Source of the DNA: Manis javanica | Lineage: Eukaryota > Chordata > Mammalia > Pholidota > Manidae | Length of the DNA stretch: 64,000 nt | Assembly: GCF_040802235.1 (NCBI RefSeq) | Contig: NC_133158.1 | Coordinates: 157,616,401 to 157,680,400 of the forward strand | Direction of reading: 5' to 3' | Position numbers and translations under genes: made by a program | The notes under the pieces: model-generated | The model's database searches: none | What the model saw: the letters and a program-made list of their open reading frames with translations, nothing else | What the model was told of the DNA's origin: nothing | In this document: positions 34,480 to 46,928 of the stretch, piece after piece | Layout: the number at the start of each line of letters is the position of its first letter | How positions within the stretch are numbered: the stretch's first letter is position 1

Positions 34480-35470
34480 TTTCCCTACTTGTCTGACTTT
34501 ATTAATCTTCTTTGCAGACTCTTCCCCTTCACAAAGGGTCTTCTCTGAGTTTCAGCTCTTGGCTATATGGTGCTTTTTCCTTCTGATCCATTTCATTTAA
34601 CCTTCACCTCCCTCTCCATTCCCAGGGCTATTATATGTGTCCCCAGGGATTACTCCTAGTTCATTCAACAAATATTCATTGAATAAATAGTCCTGACTTC
34701 TTTTTTTTCTCTTACACCCACATTCAAACCATCCAATTTTGTTGGCTCTATGAACTGACTTGCTTTTACAGCTGCCAACTGGGTTGAAACCACCATCATC
34801 TCTTGGACCACTGCATTAGCCTTGTAATTGCTCTCCAGGCTTTGAATTTCATTTTCCCACCCATCTCCCTTAGTCTTTGTCTAACCTAGCATCTGGACTC
34901 TGTGATCCTTTTCAAACCCTACATCAGATCTCATGCTACTGCTCTGTTTAAAACCAACCAAATGACTCTCCTTTTTTCAACTATGGTAAGAACACTTACC
35001 ATGGTATCTACCCTCTTAACAGATTTTAAAATGTATAATACATTGCTGTTATCTACACAGTGTTGTATATACAAATCTCTAGAGCTTATTCATCTTGCAT
35101 AACTGAAATTTTATGCTCATTGATTAGCAGCCTCCTCCCCACAAGTCCCCCAAGTTCCTGGAAACCACCATTTTATTCTTTGCATCTATGAGTTTTATTT
35201 TTTTAGATGTAAGTGGAGTCATGCCATATTTGTCTTTCCATGACTGGCTTATTTCACTTAGTATAATGTCCTCAAGGCCAAAGTTGTTATGGAGCTTTTC
35301 ACTATCACACTGTCTGCTTATCTGATTACCCCCCACCTCCTTCTTGTTGCTTCTCTAGGTTCATCTCCTATTAAACTTACCCACAGTGACTGAACTGCAC
35401 ATTTTCCACTTGCCTTCTTACAAAACTGCAGATATGTTCTGGCCTCAAGGTTTGCACTTGGTGCTTGAAT
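34480..35470 (+). repeat. L2 LINE split by an old L1 fragment
   Basis: Left part (34480-34985): catcagatctcatgctactg and gtttaaaaccaaccaaatg follow L2. Right part (35340-35470), with gcagatatgttctggcctc, continues the L2 pattern. Between them, about 34986-35335, is an inverted old L1 3' end (tgactggcttatttcactta). Confidence 0.55.
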
Positions 35471-35479
35471 CCTGGCTCA

Positions 35480-36190
35480 GGGTTGGCCTTGGCAAGAACC
35501 CAAATGAAGATAGTGATTCTAACCCAAACTCTACAGGATAAAAATGACAGTCTTTAGTCTGCTTTGGGAGATAATAAAGCAAACCAGACTGGTTAGGCAT
35601 AGGGAATAGGGAGAGGTGATTAGGTTTCATAGCGAAGGACTTTGAATTCTACGTTAAGGGATTTGAATCGTTTCCAAATCTTTGTGTTTGGGGACAAAGT
35701 AATTAAAAGGACTTTCCAATACGATGAATCTAGTTGTGGTATATAGTGCTATTACACTGGGATAGGGAGGGTCTACAGGGATGGCAATCAGTTAGGAAAC
35801 AGTTTAAACAGTACAGAATATATTCAGGTAGGTCTTTGTGAAGTGGCAGTGAGAATGGAAAGAATAGCTGGAGAGAAAATGTGAAGGGAACGAATGACAG
35901 GGTTTGGCATCTAGCTCTGTGTGTTAGGAGAGGTTGGGGAAGAAAAGTAGAAAATGTTTCAGGCTGTGTAAGTTAGAAAGCAGCAGTATCATTAACAGAG
36001 ATGAGGAAGTTGTGAGTAGGATCTGGATTTGATGGCTTAAAGACATCTGGAGTTTGTGCCAGTGGAATGTCCAAGTAGAAATGTTCAGCAGACTGAAATG
36101 TTCAGTTGGGAATATAAGGCAGGAAAGGTTTGGTTTCAGAATTGGGACTCTTTCACACGGCGATAAATGTGTCTGGCTATTTTGAAATAC
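35480..36190 (+). repeat. Ancient interspersed repeat (copy 1 of 3)
   Basis: Blocks such as gtaggatctggatttg and ccagtggaatgtccaagtag are of the same kind as at 52030-52850 and 61290-62040. A common ancient mammalian repeat; I do not trust my memory for its name. Confidence 0.4.
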
Positions 36191-37600
36191 CAAAGAAACA
36201 CTTTATGCAAGTCTCACAGTTCAGATCTTATGACTCTTAGTGGAGAAAGAGGAATGACATAGTAACCACATTTTTGGTGGATGTTGCACTTGAAATACAC
36301 ATACACTTTTGATGGGGAGAGGCTGTAAGCATACATGAGAGCAGGACGGGGTGTGGGAGGGCAGAAAGCTAGATTTTAACGAGGCAAGTTCTAGAAGACA
36401 TTAAACAACCAGGAAAGCAAGAAGTCAAGTTCCATAAGTTTGGCAGAATTCAGACACAGCAGACAGGCTTGGAAGTCTGAGACTGAGATCTGGCCAAGAG
36501 ATGAGCCATTCCTAGCAGAGTCCTCAGACTTAGAGGATTGATGCTGTTTGCTTTCTGACTAGTTTTATGGAGGGGTGCTGCCATGCACTGAAGGAATCCA
36601 TCCCTTAGCTTTTTCTTCTTCAGGCTAAATAAACCTTATTTCATTCTTTACACAGGTCATACTTTCCATTTCTTTATTTGTTACTCCTCTCTGAACTTTC
36701 TCCAATTTTCCTCTTAAAATACCGAGACCAGACCTTCAACACACAGTTACAACCGGCTTAGTTCTGGGCACAGGCGATGATTTTCTAAAGTGTCATGTCC
36801 AGGCAACATTTCTTTGCAGGTTTTCCACCTGCTTTTAATACGACCAGTTAGTACTCCTTTTATCTAGATACCATGTTAATTTTAGACGAAATATAATGAT
36901 AATTGAACATATCTTTTTAACCTCAAAGGCTCAGAGTTGGAAAGGGTATTGGATCAACTCAGGTTTTTTTTCTTCCATTTTAGGAAGATAGAGGTAGGAC
37001 AGAATACTTTCATACTGCCAGTCTGATGTTCTTTTTCCGCATAAGATAGCTCACTCGTGCCAGGAAGTATATGGGGCAAAGTTGTCATGCTTTTGCCTCA
37101 ATTTGTACTTTTGCCCTGCTCATCCCAACAGTTTCAACACTGGGCTAGCTAAAACGTTGATGAGAAGAAATACAGAAAAAGGGAATTTGTTTAGACATGA
37201 GTCAAAACTGGAAGCAGGGAAGACGCGCCAGGAAGCTGAGAGATTACTCTGACATCTCTGAAAGTAGTTTTCCATGTGGACCAAAGATCTTGTAAGGCAC
37301 AGCCCCAGGTTACACACACTGCACTCCAATTCCACAGGCTTTTCAAGCCATTATTGGAGAGAGTCTGCAGCTCTCTTGGCACAGGCGGGAGGAAGAAATG
37401 TTCACTGGTTAAAAGCACCTCGGTTTACAGAGTAAAAACAGGGCCTTCCATTTACATGATTAAAAAACTCCCCCTGAGTTAAAAGGGGTGTAGGGGTGGG
37501 GTAGGGAACACCCACTTCCATAGCTTAGTCTGGAGAGGTCTCATGCAGCCGAAACTGCGAAGGATTTGCAGTCACTTCTGCCTTGCGGATAGTGTTCACA
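36191..37600. other. Upstream flank of PLOD2, nothing recognised
   Basis: No exon or clear repeat. GC content rises toward the CpG island. Confidence 0.5.
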
Positions 37601-37810
37601 TCCAGAGCAGCACAAATTCGCACCCCTTGAAGCTACCGCGAAGCTTCTGGGCTGGGGCAGCGCGGCCAGACTCCGGGCGGCTCCTCCCCCGTGTCCCAGC
37701 CCACTCCGAACTTAAGTACAGGCTCCATTGTTTCAGCCAGAGGCCCTGCGTGAGCCTCTCCACGTAGCCGCAGGCAGCTCCTAAAATAGGTCGGAGTTGA
37801 GCAAACAATC

Positions 37811-37970
37811 CCAGACGTGAAGCTGTAAGGCGAACGGAGGTCCTCGCACCGGCGCGGGCAGCAGCGCGGAGCGCCCGCCGGCGACCAATAGCTGGGGTGC
37901 GACCCGCCCCGTCCGCCCAGTCACCTCCCCCTGGGGAGCCTATAAGTCTCCCGCGGCGGCGGGGCGCCTG
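37811..37970 (+). promoter_or_regulatory. PLOD2: PLOD2 core promoter
   Basis: In order: an ACGTG (37815-37819), the core of a hypoxia response element; a CCAAT box in gcgaccaatagc (37885-37889), an NF-Y type site; GC-rich Sp1-like boxes (about 37900-37930); and a TATA-like tataag (37941-37946). Transcription would then start near 37970. PLOD2 is a known HIF-1 target gene; that this particular ACGTG is the site used is inferred. Confidence 0.7.
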
Positions 37971-38177
37971 TTCCTCCGCGTCTCCGCCAAGGCCTGAGCT
38001 CGGTCGCCCTCCCTCCCCTCGGGCTGCCAGCGCGGGTCCGCTACCCGGCTCGGCCCGCCACCTCCCGCCTGCAGTCGCCGTCCGGGGCCGACCAGGGGGC
38101 CCCGCGCTCTCGCGAGAAGTGCGCCGCTGCAGGGCGGTGGGGTGCGGGAGCCGACGCCCGCCCTCGGTAAGCCGAAG
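37970..38177 (+). other. PLOD2: PLOD2 5' UTR (start inferred)
   Basis: About 200 bases, GC-rich, without an upstream ATG. The start is set about 25-30 bases after the TATA-like box and is not seen directly. The main ATG has A at -3 and G at +4, a strong context. Confidence 0.65.
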
Positions 38178-38286
38178 ATGGGGAGCTGCGCGAGGAAGCG
38201 GCAGCTCTTGCTGCTGGCGCTCGTCCTGCAGCCCTGGAATCCCTGCCTCGGTGCAGACGCGGAGAAGCCCTCCAGCAACCCCACAG
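38178..38286 (+). CDS. PLOD2: PLOD2 exon 1 coding part (lysyl hydroxylase 2)
   Basis: PLOD2 hydroxylates lysines in collagen telopeptides in the endoplasmic reticulum, using Fe(II), 2-oxoglutarate, O2 and ascorbate; the product directs pyridinoline cross-links. Exon 1 gives 36 codons plus one base. The peptide [17 protein letters not shown] has a basic n-region and a leucine-rich core. It continues with [14 protein letters not shown], very close to human PLOD2 as I recall it. The signal peptide should be cut after Gly25 (CLG/AD). The exon ends in phase 1, G then GTGAGC, fitting an aspartate codon completed by exon 2. The catalytic domains are encoded by later exons outside the window. Starting at 38178 is supported by the Kozak context and by homology. 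Confidence 0.95.
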
Positions 38287-38292
38287 GTGAGC
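38287..38292 (+). other. PLOD2: PLOD2 exon 1 splice donor
   Basis: ACAG followed by GTGAGC, a good U1 match. It is the first of four similar GTGAGC/T motifs within 155 bp (38287, 38360, 38399, 38439). Confidence 0.9.
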
Positions 38293-38355
38293 ACTCCCGC
38301 GGCCCGCCCCTGTCCCGCGAGGATCCTTCATCCACCGCCCTGGGCAAGAACCTTG

Positions 38356-38478
38356 CCAGGTGAGCAGGTGGGGGCCCGTCCCTCCCAGGACCGCAGAAGT
38401 GAGCAGGTCGGACCCCGCCCTTCCCCAGGAGCACCGACGTGAGTGGGGCGGACCGTCCTGTCTCCTCAGGACTGCCGA
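38356..38478 (+). repeat. Three-unit minisatellite carrying splice-donor motifs
   Basis: Three units of about 40 bp, each starting GTGAGC or GTGAGT and followed by a G-rich then C-rich half, begin at 38360, 38399 and 38439. Units share gtgagcaggt and cccgcccttccccaggagca-like parts. An in-frame TGA at 38361 would end any product spliced from the second or later donors, so such use would be non-productive. Confidence 0.7.
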
Positions 38479-40348
38479 GGTCTTCCTAAGAACCGCTCTT
38501 GGGCTATGCTGGTCCCGGGAGAAGTGTGGGAGCCCGGCCCTTGTCAGCTCTTGGAGTTCCCCTCAACCGGAGAGCGCACGATTTTCCTTCAGCACAAGTC
38601 GGGGTTTCCTTTTGATCTTTGCAGGTCGTTGGGCACCAACACCTTTCCTGCAACTCTCCTGTCTCCTTCCCTGGAGTTGGCTTGATTTGTCGTGTTGGAT
38701 GAGGCAGCCCTCCCTCTGTGACCTAAACATGGGGCTCAGTGTATTTTCTGATTGATAGTGACACATTCCTTCCAGCGCCCTAGGAAGCAGCCGGTAACAC
38801 CTACCTCTTGCCAAAATCAACGCTCAAAACCTTGGTTGTTTTCAGCAAGGCTGCCAGGCTACCCAATACCTCCAGGCGGCAGCCTTCTTCCTTGGGGATT
38901 TGGAGGGGAAGCTGTGGATACACAGCTTCTCCCCTTAGCCACCCCTTTCCTAAGCCTGGTTCCATTTCTTGTTTTCAGAAGCTGGAACTGCAGCGAATAG
39001 TCCAGTCCAGTTCATGTAAAACAGACCTTTTTACATTTAGCAAGACTACAGAGTCTCACCACATGTGTTTCTAAACAAACTTGCTGCCCTTTGCCGCACA
39101 CGGAGATATCCTTGGAGTTCTCCACTTCTGTGCTTTCTCTGCTCAGCTCCCTGAAATTAGATCTTGTATTTAAATGTTCTTTGCTGTACATGTTGCCTTT
39201 TTTAAAAAAGTTAGGATCATTTTGTCGTTTGTTGTTGAGTAAATAGAGCGATTTTCTGCTTGAGCTTTCAGGTTTACATTCAGAAGTTGACATTTGGTGA
39301 AGAGTCCAGCTAATCCATGTAAGGAGTAGTTTTATCTTCATCTTTAACTGTTCCAGAAAACTGCAGTGGGCTAAGTTGCCCATCTTTGTACATTCCTGCA
39401 ACAGTGCTTGGATTCTTAGCTTGAGAAACTTTAGCAGTCAGATGGGTTTTTATCAGTTAAATGCTGCTTTTCTTTCTCTCAGAAATGTGATCATTTCAGA
39501 ATGGATTTCTGAACTCTATTTGGTTCATTTAAATCTGAACTAAAATTTTTTGTAACTTGAAAATTTTCTTTTAATGTGTAACACCTAGGAAATAGACAAT
39601 GCCTTCGGCAAACCTGGAAATGGAGACATTAAAAAAAAAACCAGAAAAACGACTTTCTTTGTTGAAATACCCAAGGAAATTTACTTGGAAATACAATAAC
39701 CTCTAAGGGCTTTGCTATTTTGGAGAACTTCTTCGGCCTTCGTATATTTTATTTCACTTCATTACCAATGCCTTACTTTTAATAGAAGGCATCTCTTTGT
39801 AGTCGCCTTTACATTTACAATTGAAATCGTCTTCCTTTCCCACCCTGGCTTTTGAGTTTCATGGAAGTGGACAGTAAAATCTTAATGGATTGTTAACATC
39901 AGAGAAAGGGAATTTCATATATGAATGTTTTCCTCAGAAAATGACCACATAAAAGCCACTCCTGCAGTATGAGGACTGATTGCTTTTTGGTGGTGAGTGT
40001 GGGAATTCATTTATCACCTAAATGCAGGAAAATACTGATTTGTAATAGATGGAGCCAGCAATAGCCAGTTTGATTATGAACTTTTGTGTAGGTAGATGTG
40101 ATAACCTGATATATATAGACAGTACACTGCTTGATAACATGGCCAGAATCATGGACTATGTTTCATTTTCTCCCTAAAATATTGCAACTGAAAATTGCTA
40201 AATTGGAAAACTGTGTTTATGTAACTATCAAGTGAACTTTAGAACTCTTAAGTTGTCTAGCTTAATAGGAAGTCCTTAATAAAAGTACTTATCTTTAATC
40301 CTCTACATTTATCACCATATCCCAGCTAACCATGAAGACAGATTAGAC

Positions 40349-40560
40349 CAGGGTTTCTTGGTCCTGTCAACATTTGAGCCAGATAATTCTTTATTATGGG
40401 GAGCAGTCCCGCACTCTGTATGATGTGTAGCATCCTTGGCCTCTACCTGCTATATGCCACAAGCACCCTCCTCCAGGTGTGAGAATAAAAAAACTCCTGG
40501 AAATGAAAAATGGTCAAATGTTTCCTTAGGGGCAAAACTGCCCACGATTGAAAACAGTTG
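40349..40560 (-). mobile_element. MER5-like hAT-Charlie element
   Basis: Begins CAGGGTTTCTTGG and ends gattgaaaacagttg, the two ends of this short non-autonomous hAT family. Internal blocks ccagataattctttattatg and gcatccttggcctctacc are characteristic. It cannot encode a transposase. Confidence 0.75.
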
Positions 40561-41489
40561 GGTGAGTCAAATCTATGTGCATTTGAGGCAATGTGGCATT
40601 ACAGTGTTATGGAAATTATAATAACTATTTGTTGAAAGCAAATATATATAATGATTTTCCATTATTCTGCTATAGAGGAAATGTGCTATTTGAATCACAT
40701 TAATCAATTTTTGGAATATAGGTTTTCCTAGCTTTGATACTGTGTGTTGATCAGAGTTGAGAACACTGCTTTGTATTGTATTTACTGAGGGTTCTGCTTT
40801 ATCCTGTGTTCATTCTTTTTTGGTTGCCACTTGTTCTTAGCATGGAAAGAATCTGAACAATATTTTGGTTAAAAATAATAATTTTCTCCTAGAATCAATT
40901 ATAGGAATTTCACTTTAAAATTTTATTCCCGTGGAGCTTTCCAGGCAACACTCTCCTAGCGAGTGTATACAATTCAAGTTTATACCCTTGATTTCTATTT
41001 CCTGCATTTTTCTGCCTTTTAGATGAGAGGAGGAGAAGAGTGTATGTATTCTTGCCAAGCATTTGCATCTATGTTTCCAGACCTGAATCAAATTTTTTTG
41101 TGTGTGTTTTCCAGGGTACCTTGAGTATTCCATGATCTAAATTGGGCAGAAACCAAGTTTTGGGCAAAAATGGCGGAAATGGATTCAGATGTTTCTGTCA
41201 AGACCAGTATTTTTCAACCATGTTCATTTATAAAACTCTTTAATTTACTCTGGCACAGTCAATGAAGAAAGGAAAGGTTTGTCCCTATCTGCTGATGCAA
41301 ACTGGCAATTTTGGGGGCAAATAGGGAAAGATCAAGGCCCTGGAGAAACCTCTGGAAGGGAGAGAGAAGCTTACTCTCTTTGTTTTTTCTGTGTTCTGGG
41401 CTCCAGCCACACAGAGAAATTCATCATCCTTAAACAGATTATGGCTTTCATTTCATAAGATAAAAACAGACATATGAAGCAACTCTAGA

Positions 41490-41720
41490 AATGTGAAGAC
41501 AATAAATAAAAATTAAATTGAAATACCCTTTTATGACCCATCACTTTGACTAAAGCATTTTAAAGTTAAACTGATCATACCAACTGTGGTGAGGATGGGA
41601 ACTCTCAAGTAGATGGAAGCACAACATCTTTGGAGAGCAATTTAGTAATGTCTAGTGGAACTGAGAATACATATAACCTAACAAACCTAGATGTATACAT
41701 GCACAGCTGTCTAAAATTTC
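41490..41720 (+). repeat. Old L1 fragment (end of ORF2)
   Basis: Blocks ctgtggtgaggatgggaac and ttggagagcaatttagtaat follow the cysteine-rich end of L1 ORF2, strongly diverged. Confidence 0.6.
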
Positions 41721-42601
41721 TTTGCCTGCCTGCTTCTCCTTGAAATTCAATTCATTGTTTAAATCTCCCACCTAGGAAATTCTTCCCCTTACTGTTTTTT
41801 GTTTGGTTCTCTTTCTGACTTCTCAGTGTGGTAGGTTTATACAAATCATACCTGCTTTGTCTGATAGATGCTATGGTATGTATGCTATATATAGTAGGTT
41901 TGTGTTATAAATTGTATGAAGTGAAGGACAAAATCTTACTCATTTTTGTGTTCCTTGCAATATTTTACCTGTCCTTTTACCCTTGTTAAGATTCTCAGTG
42001 TATGTTTGTTGGGTTTCTGTTCCACTTGGAGAATTGTGAAAAGTAGCATGTAGTCAGTGAGATTACTAGCTGCTCATTTTCCCAGAATTTTTAACTAAAC
42101 TTACTGAGGTTTCTTTCTCTACCTAGGGACCCATACTCTACCATGATCTAGCAATGTAGCAATGTCATTTCAGGCAATCCCTTATTTCTGAACTGTGGCT
42201 GGCAGTTCTCCATAGGTTGTATTTTCCACTCTACCTTCCACATTCTGTATGTAGTCACACCTCCAGAAACACGTTTATGTAGTTGGACACCATGATCCTT
42301 GTTTATAACATGGTCACAGGGAGATGTGCAATGGGTATGTAACTTGCAGAAGATCACATAGCTGAAAAGCAACACAAGAGGGGTTTATGCCCTTTCTTCA
42401 GGCCATACTATGTGTCTCTTTTGGTATCTTCATTCTTGTGGTGGACTTTTGGGACCTATGGGAAAGAAATAGAGACTAGGCATCAGAGACCTAAAGCAGC
42501 AAAAAGAACACTTTCCTAAAGAGAAAACACATAATTTGTAGGTTTATGTAAATGGAGGGGAAAGGGATTGGCACAGGCTAAAAGAAAACTGGGCCCTAGG
42601 C

Positions 42602-42972
42602 CAGGGTGGCAAACTATGGCCCATGGGCCAAATCCAGTGGACCACAAACAGCTACCTGGTTTTGTATGGCTGGTGAACTGCAAATAGTCTTTACATTTTT
42701 AAATGGTTGAGAAAAATCATAAGGAAAATCATATATCATGACGTGAAAGTTATATGGAATTTCATATTCAGGGGCCATAAAGTTTTACTGGAAATATTGA
42801 AAATATGGGAAATAACTTTTTTAATGGCTCACAGCCACATTCACTTGCATATTGTCTGTGGCTACTTTGGTGTAACAAGGCAGAGTTAAATAGTTGCCAC
42901 AAAGAATGTATGGCATGTAAAGTCTAAATTATTTACTATCTGGCCCTGTACAGAAAACTTTGCTGGTTCTTG
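42602..42972 (+). mobile_element. hAT-type non-autonomous DNA transposon
   Basis: Starts CAGGGTGGCAAACTATGGCC and ends gctggttcttg, near-inverted ends of a common mammalian hAT family; inner blocks ggccataaagttttactgg and ttactatctggccctgtac fit. The flanks (ccctaggc and ccttagga) agree in 6 of 8 bases, as an aged 8-bp target duplication would. A second, shorter copy is at 62609-62815. Confidence 0.65.
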
Positions 42973-45900
42973 CCTTAGGAGATGACATTCCCACTTAAGC
43001 TGTGGCTCATGTAGATCTGCTGCTCTCTTGGAAAAGAGCAGGGTTCTGGACAATAGTAGCTGATCCTGGGCATTTGAGAGAGAGTCTGTTTTTCATTTTA
43101 GACTTTCCAGTGATTGCTATGGTGTTCTGAATTCAAACGTACAACTTCTCTCTTTCATCTTTTAAAACCCAGTGCTTGATATTAACTAAACATGTACTTT
43201 GGTGTAAATAGTGTATTCATGATTAGAAAGGATTAAAACACTCAGACGGCTGATTGGAAAGGAGATGCATATTTCTCCTTCAGAGTTTGTGGGTGTCCTG
43301 GAATTTTGGTTTAGAATACAACTTGGCCATGAGTTGGTGGATTAGTTCCTGGGAGGAAATGATTAGTACACTTATCAATGCACATTTTTATTCTTCAGCC
43401 GTTGCTATAAATTCAGCTAAACTGAGAAATTGGTGACTTTTAAAGTGACAAATACTTTTTAAAAACATTTTACAGTTTGCAATTTGCTGTGGTGTGTTTA
43501 TCTCACTAAACTAAACTTAAATAACAGAACTGATTTTCAGAGCAATTGAGGTAGTAGTTAGCCAAGAAATAGTCATCTAGAATAGGAGAATTATAGACAT
43601 TGTGCTATGATTTGTGATCCTTATACTATGTATTACATTAAGGCCTATTTGGTGCAACCTGTGTTTGGAAATGATGCTACTGAAGATGGTCTAGCAGTAC
43701 AGAATTGATTACTACCCAATTAACTATGTCACAAGAATGCCTCTTCAAAAGTTATTGTTTATAATTAAAAATGTAGTAAATTCAAGTAAGTTTTAATGTT
43801 TCCCACTCAGTAACACAAAGAATGTTATTGTTATACCCAGAGGAAAGATTTTCATTACATGTTGTCTTCTGTGTCTTAAAAGAGGGAAATTGACTTGTTA
43901 ATAATTTTAATTTAGGCTTTTAAAAGTAAATACCTTTATTAATTTACAGACTTGGTTACAGCATTTACAGATTTAGTTACTGGATTAACTTAAGTATCTT
44001 TGAGGCTATAAATTGTATTGCTAGCATACTCTAGCAATTTTTTTAGGAAAATAGCAATCATTTTTTTATTTGAAATATGGATGTCTTCCTTCTTCTTAAA
44101 TTTATTTTTTAAAGAAGATATGGTTAATTGAGAAAATGCTTTGTTATTGTGGAAATACACCTTCATTTTTCTATAAGAAATCTGGTTTGAATTGTAAAGG
44201 TTTAGAATTAAGCTTTGTCTAGGTAAAACTTTAAATAACAGGTAGACAGTCTGCTTTCATTTCAAGAACACTCAACACTGAAATCATTTATTGTTCTTTT
44301 TGGCTTTTCCTACAAGGGATATCATTTCTATGTAAGTTTCTGAGTGATGGAGACAGTCTCCAGTCATCATCAAGACAGATCCATAGGGTCTGATGTAACT
44401 GGGTATCCTTCACTTTGAGCTGAAAGTGCATATTTCTGAAAAACTACAGTATTTATAATCAAACTTTTCACTAGAAATGAAAAAAGCCCCACATTTTAAT
44501 TTCAATACAATTCAAAGAACATACAAATAAACTGTATAATATATACTCTGTAATAAGTATACAAATGTATTCTATAAAATGTGTATAACAAATAAGAGTT
44601 TTGGTGAACATACAGCTCAAATGAAGGGCTGACTGAGGGGTGGTCAGAAAGTTTTTAACAAATATGATTGTGTTTCTAAAATAGGCCAGAGTTAAAATTC
44701 AGCCTCATTTGCTATATTTTTATATTGATTTTAATAAATTTTTATTATTTTTTATATATAAGACATACTTGTTTCAATTACATTAACTGATCATCTGCTC
44801 ATTTTCTTTAGGGTTACATTCTCAAATTTTTAAAAGGAATTCTATTTATTTTCTGGTTACTGCTAATTTGCTTTATAGTTCCTTCCAAAGAGAAAGAGAA
44901 GATTTTCCTCTGATTTAATTGCTATGGTTCTGCTTCTCTGTGCTGTGGACACGATTAGTTATTACTGGTTCTTATGAAGGAACTTCTGAGGCTCACACAA
45001 TTTTTACTGCTCTCACCATCACCTCAGTCACTCCCAGACACTCCAAGGACACTAAGGAGATAATGAATGTGCATCATGTCATACAACTCTGCCCTCCCTC
45101 AAGCAACAACAGGAAGAGGTGCATGAAACTGGCAGTTTTGGGTTCCTGATTTTGGGGCCTTGTTCGGGAAAAGCCCCAGAAGCTATATTTCTTAATTCCA
45201 AGTTACTACAGATTTCCATCACAGAGCCAGGGTCTCATCAGCAAGTCTCTGTGATTGACTAGTCTTTTTTACTGGTTTGAAGCCACAGCTTGTAAGGGGA
45301 CTTAGGGTATTAATTACTTACAGGTACTACATATAGGGCTAAGGAGGGAGCCCAGGTACTTTCAGGTATTTTAAGTGCATCCTCTAACCTGTTCTTTAAA
45401 TATTTCATCCTTTTCTTCCTGTTTCTAGCAGTATATTAAACACCAGCAGCTATTTCAGCATCTCAAAAAAAAATGCAAATATAGAATTTAAACCATTTCT
45501 TAAAGAAAAAAAAAACATGGCTAACAATTTGCAGGCAGACTAAAATGGCCTCTCTAATTCAGTCACCTGGGAAGTCTCACAGAGCTGTTATACAGAGGGC
45601 AAGCTGGCCCTTTGATGGGATTTTCCAGTTTTGCCCAAGTGCTCTGAGGCCCTTGTCTTCAGAGGTGGCCCCTCTCCTGTTCTAGCCTTACTGGATCCTT
45701 CCTGGCCTCCAGCTGGCACTACAACTGCGACCAGAGTGCCCTGCTTGTCCAGACCCTCTGAAATTCCTTCTGGCCACGTCTGGAGAAGGACAATTCTCCT
45801 TTTCTTTTTAGTTTAGTTTAAATGGGGTTGGAATTTTTTAAAGTGACTTTACTAGGTAACCAAGAACAAACAAAACAAAACCCCAAACTGGAAAACCACT

Positions 45901-46084
45901 GAAGCAAAGAAATGAAAAGATTTACAAAATAGAGACTCAGAGTTCTTTCTCTGCTCTGACTTAAGTACAGTTAGAGACTGACATAACTGGCACATCCTTG
46001 GGGGTTCATGGGCTGTGTCCCTGCTCAGCTCTGTCTCCAGTCTTTGATCTCACTCCTCGCTTCTCTAGAGTTGGAGTCCATAAA

Positions 46085-46928
46085 GTCCATGGGTGGATAA
46101 GTGTTGATAGGTTGTGAAATAATAAGAAATACATAATTTGGTCTCTGACCCTGGTTCCTTCTAATATTTGGTCTTTGACCCTGGTTCTTGACACAGAGCT
46201 CCTAAAACCCTTGCAATTTTCTGATAAAACTGTCTGACATGGAACTCCTAAATCTCTTTGAAGTTTCTGGGTGATAACAGTATCTTTTATTCTAATGAGG
46301 CAACTCTTGGTGGGCTCTTGGATGAAAGCTGGCCACCAGAAAGACCAAACCATGAATAGAAGTTTGAAACTTTCAGCCCTACCCCTCATCTTCTGGAGAG
46401 GGAGAGGAGTTAGAAAATCAGTTAATAATCAGTCATACCTATGTGATGAAACCTCTGTAGAAATCCCTAAAGCATAGGGTTTGCAGAACTCTGGGTTGGT
46501 GAATGCAACCATGTGCCAGGAGGGTGAAGCACCCCAGCTCCACAGGCACAGAAGCTTCTCCATTTGGGATCCTTCCAGACATTGCTTTGTGTATTTCTTC
46601 ATCCGGCTGTTCATTTGTATCTTTTAAAATATCTTTTTGTAATAAATCAGCAATAGTAAGTAAGCTGTTTTCCTGGGTTCTGTGATTCTTTCTGGCAAAT
46701 TATCGAACCTGAGGAGGGTGGTCTTGGGAGCCTCTGATTTGTAGCTAAATCAGATAGAAGTTGTGAGTAAACTGGGACCTACTACTTGTGATTGGCCTTG
46801 AAGTAGGGGTAGTCTGGTGGGACTGAGACCTTAAGCTGTAGGGTTCACATTAATTCTGGCTGAACAGAATTGAATTATAGGACACCTTAGCTGTGGAGTA
46901 TTGGTTGGTATGGGAAAGAGTCCACACA
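46085..46928 (+). mobile_element. ERV-L-class LTR with tRNA-Leu-type primer site
   Basis: The sequence resembles MER21-like LTRs: tgatgaaacctctgtag, a later ctgggttggtgaatgcaacc, AATAAA near 46641, and the long tail with ggttctgtgattctttctgg. Two bases after the LTR end (CACACA) comes tggtggcagaagtattgtg at 46931, near the tRNA-Leu 3' end that gives ERV-L its name. Little internal sequence follows. The left end is an estimate. Confidence 0.65.

Larger units (their letters stand above)
37640..38560. promoter_or_regulatory. PLOD2: CpG island over the PLOD2 promoter and exon 1
   Basis: The only CpG-dense, GC-rich stretch in the window; the surroundings are AT-rich and CpG-poor. It covers the core promoter, 5' UTR, exon 1 and the start of intron 1. 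Such islands usually mark broadly used promoters. Confidence 0.9.

Noticed and set aside
37596-38434. Long open frames on both strands in the CpG island (up to 232 codons on the minus strand)
   Set aside because: GC-rich sequence has few stops by chance. The predicted peptides are Arg/Pro/Gly-rich shadows without domains; only the short exon 1 frame matches a known protein.
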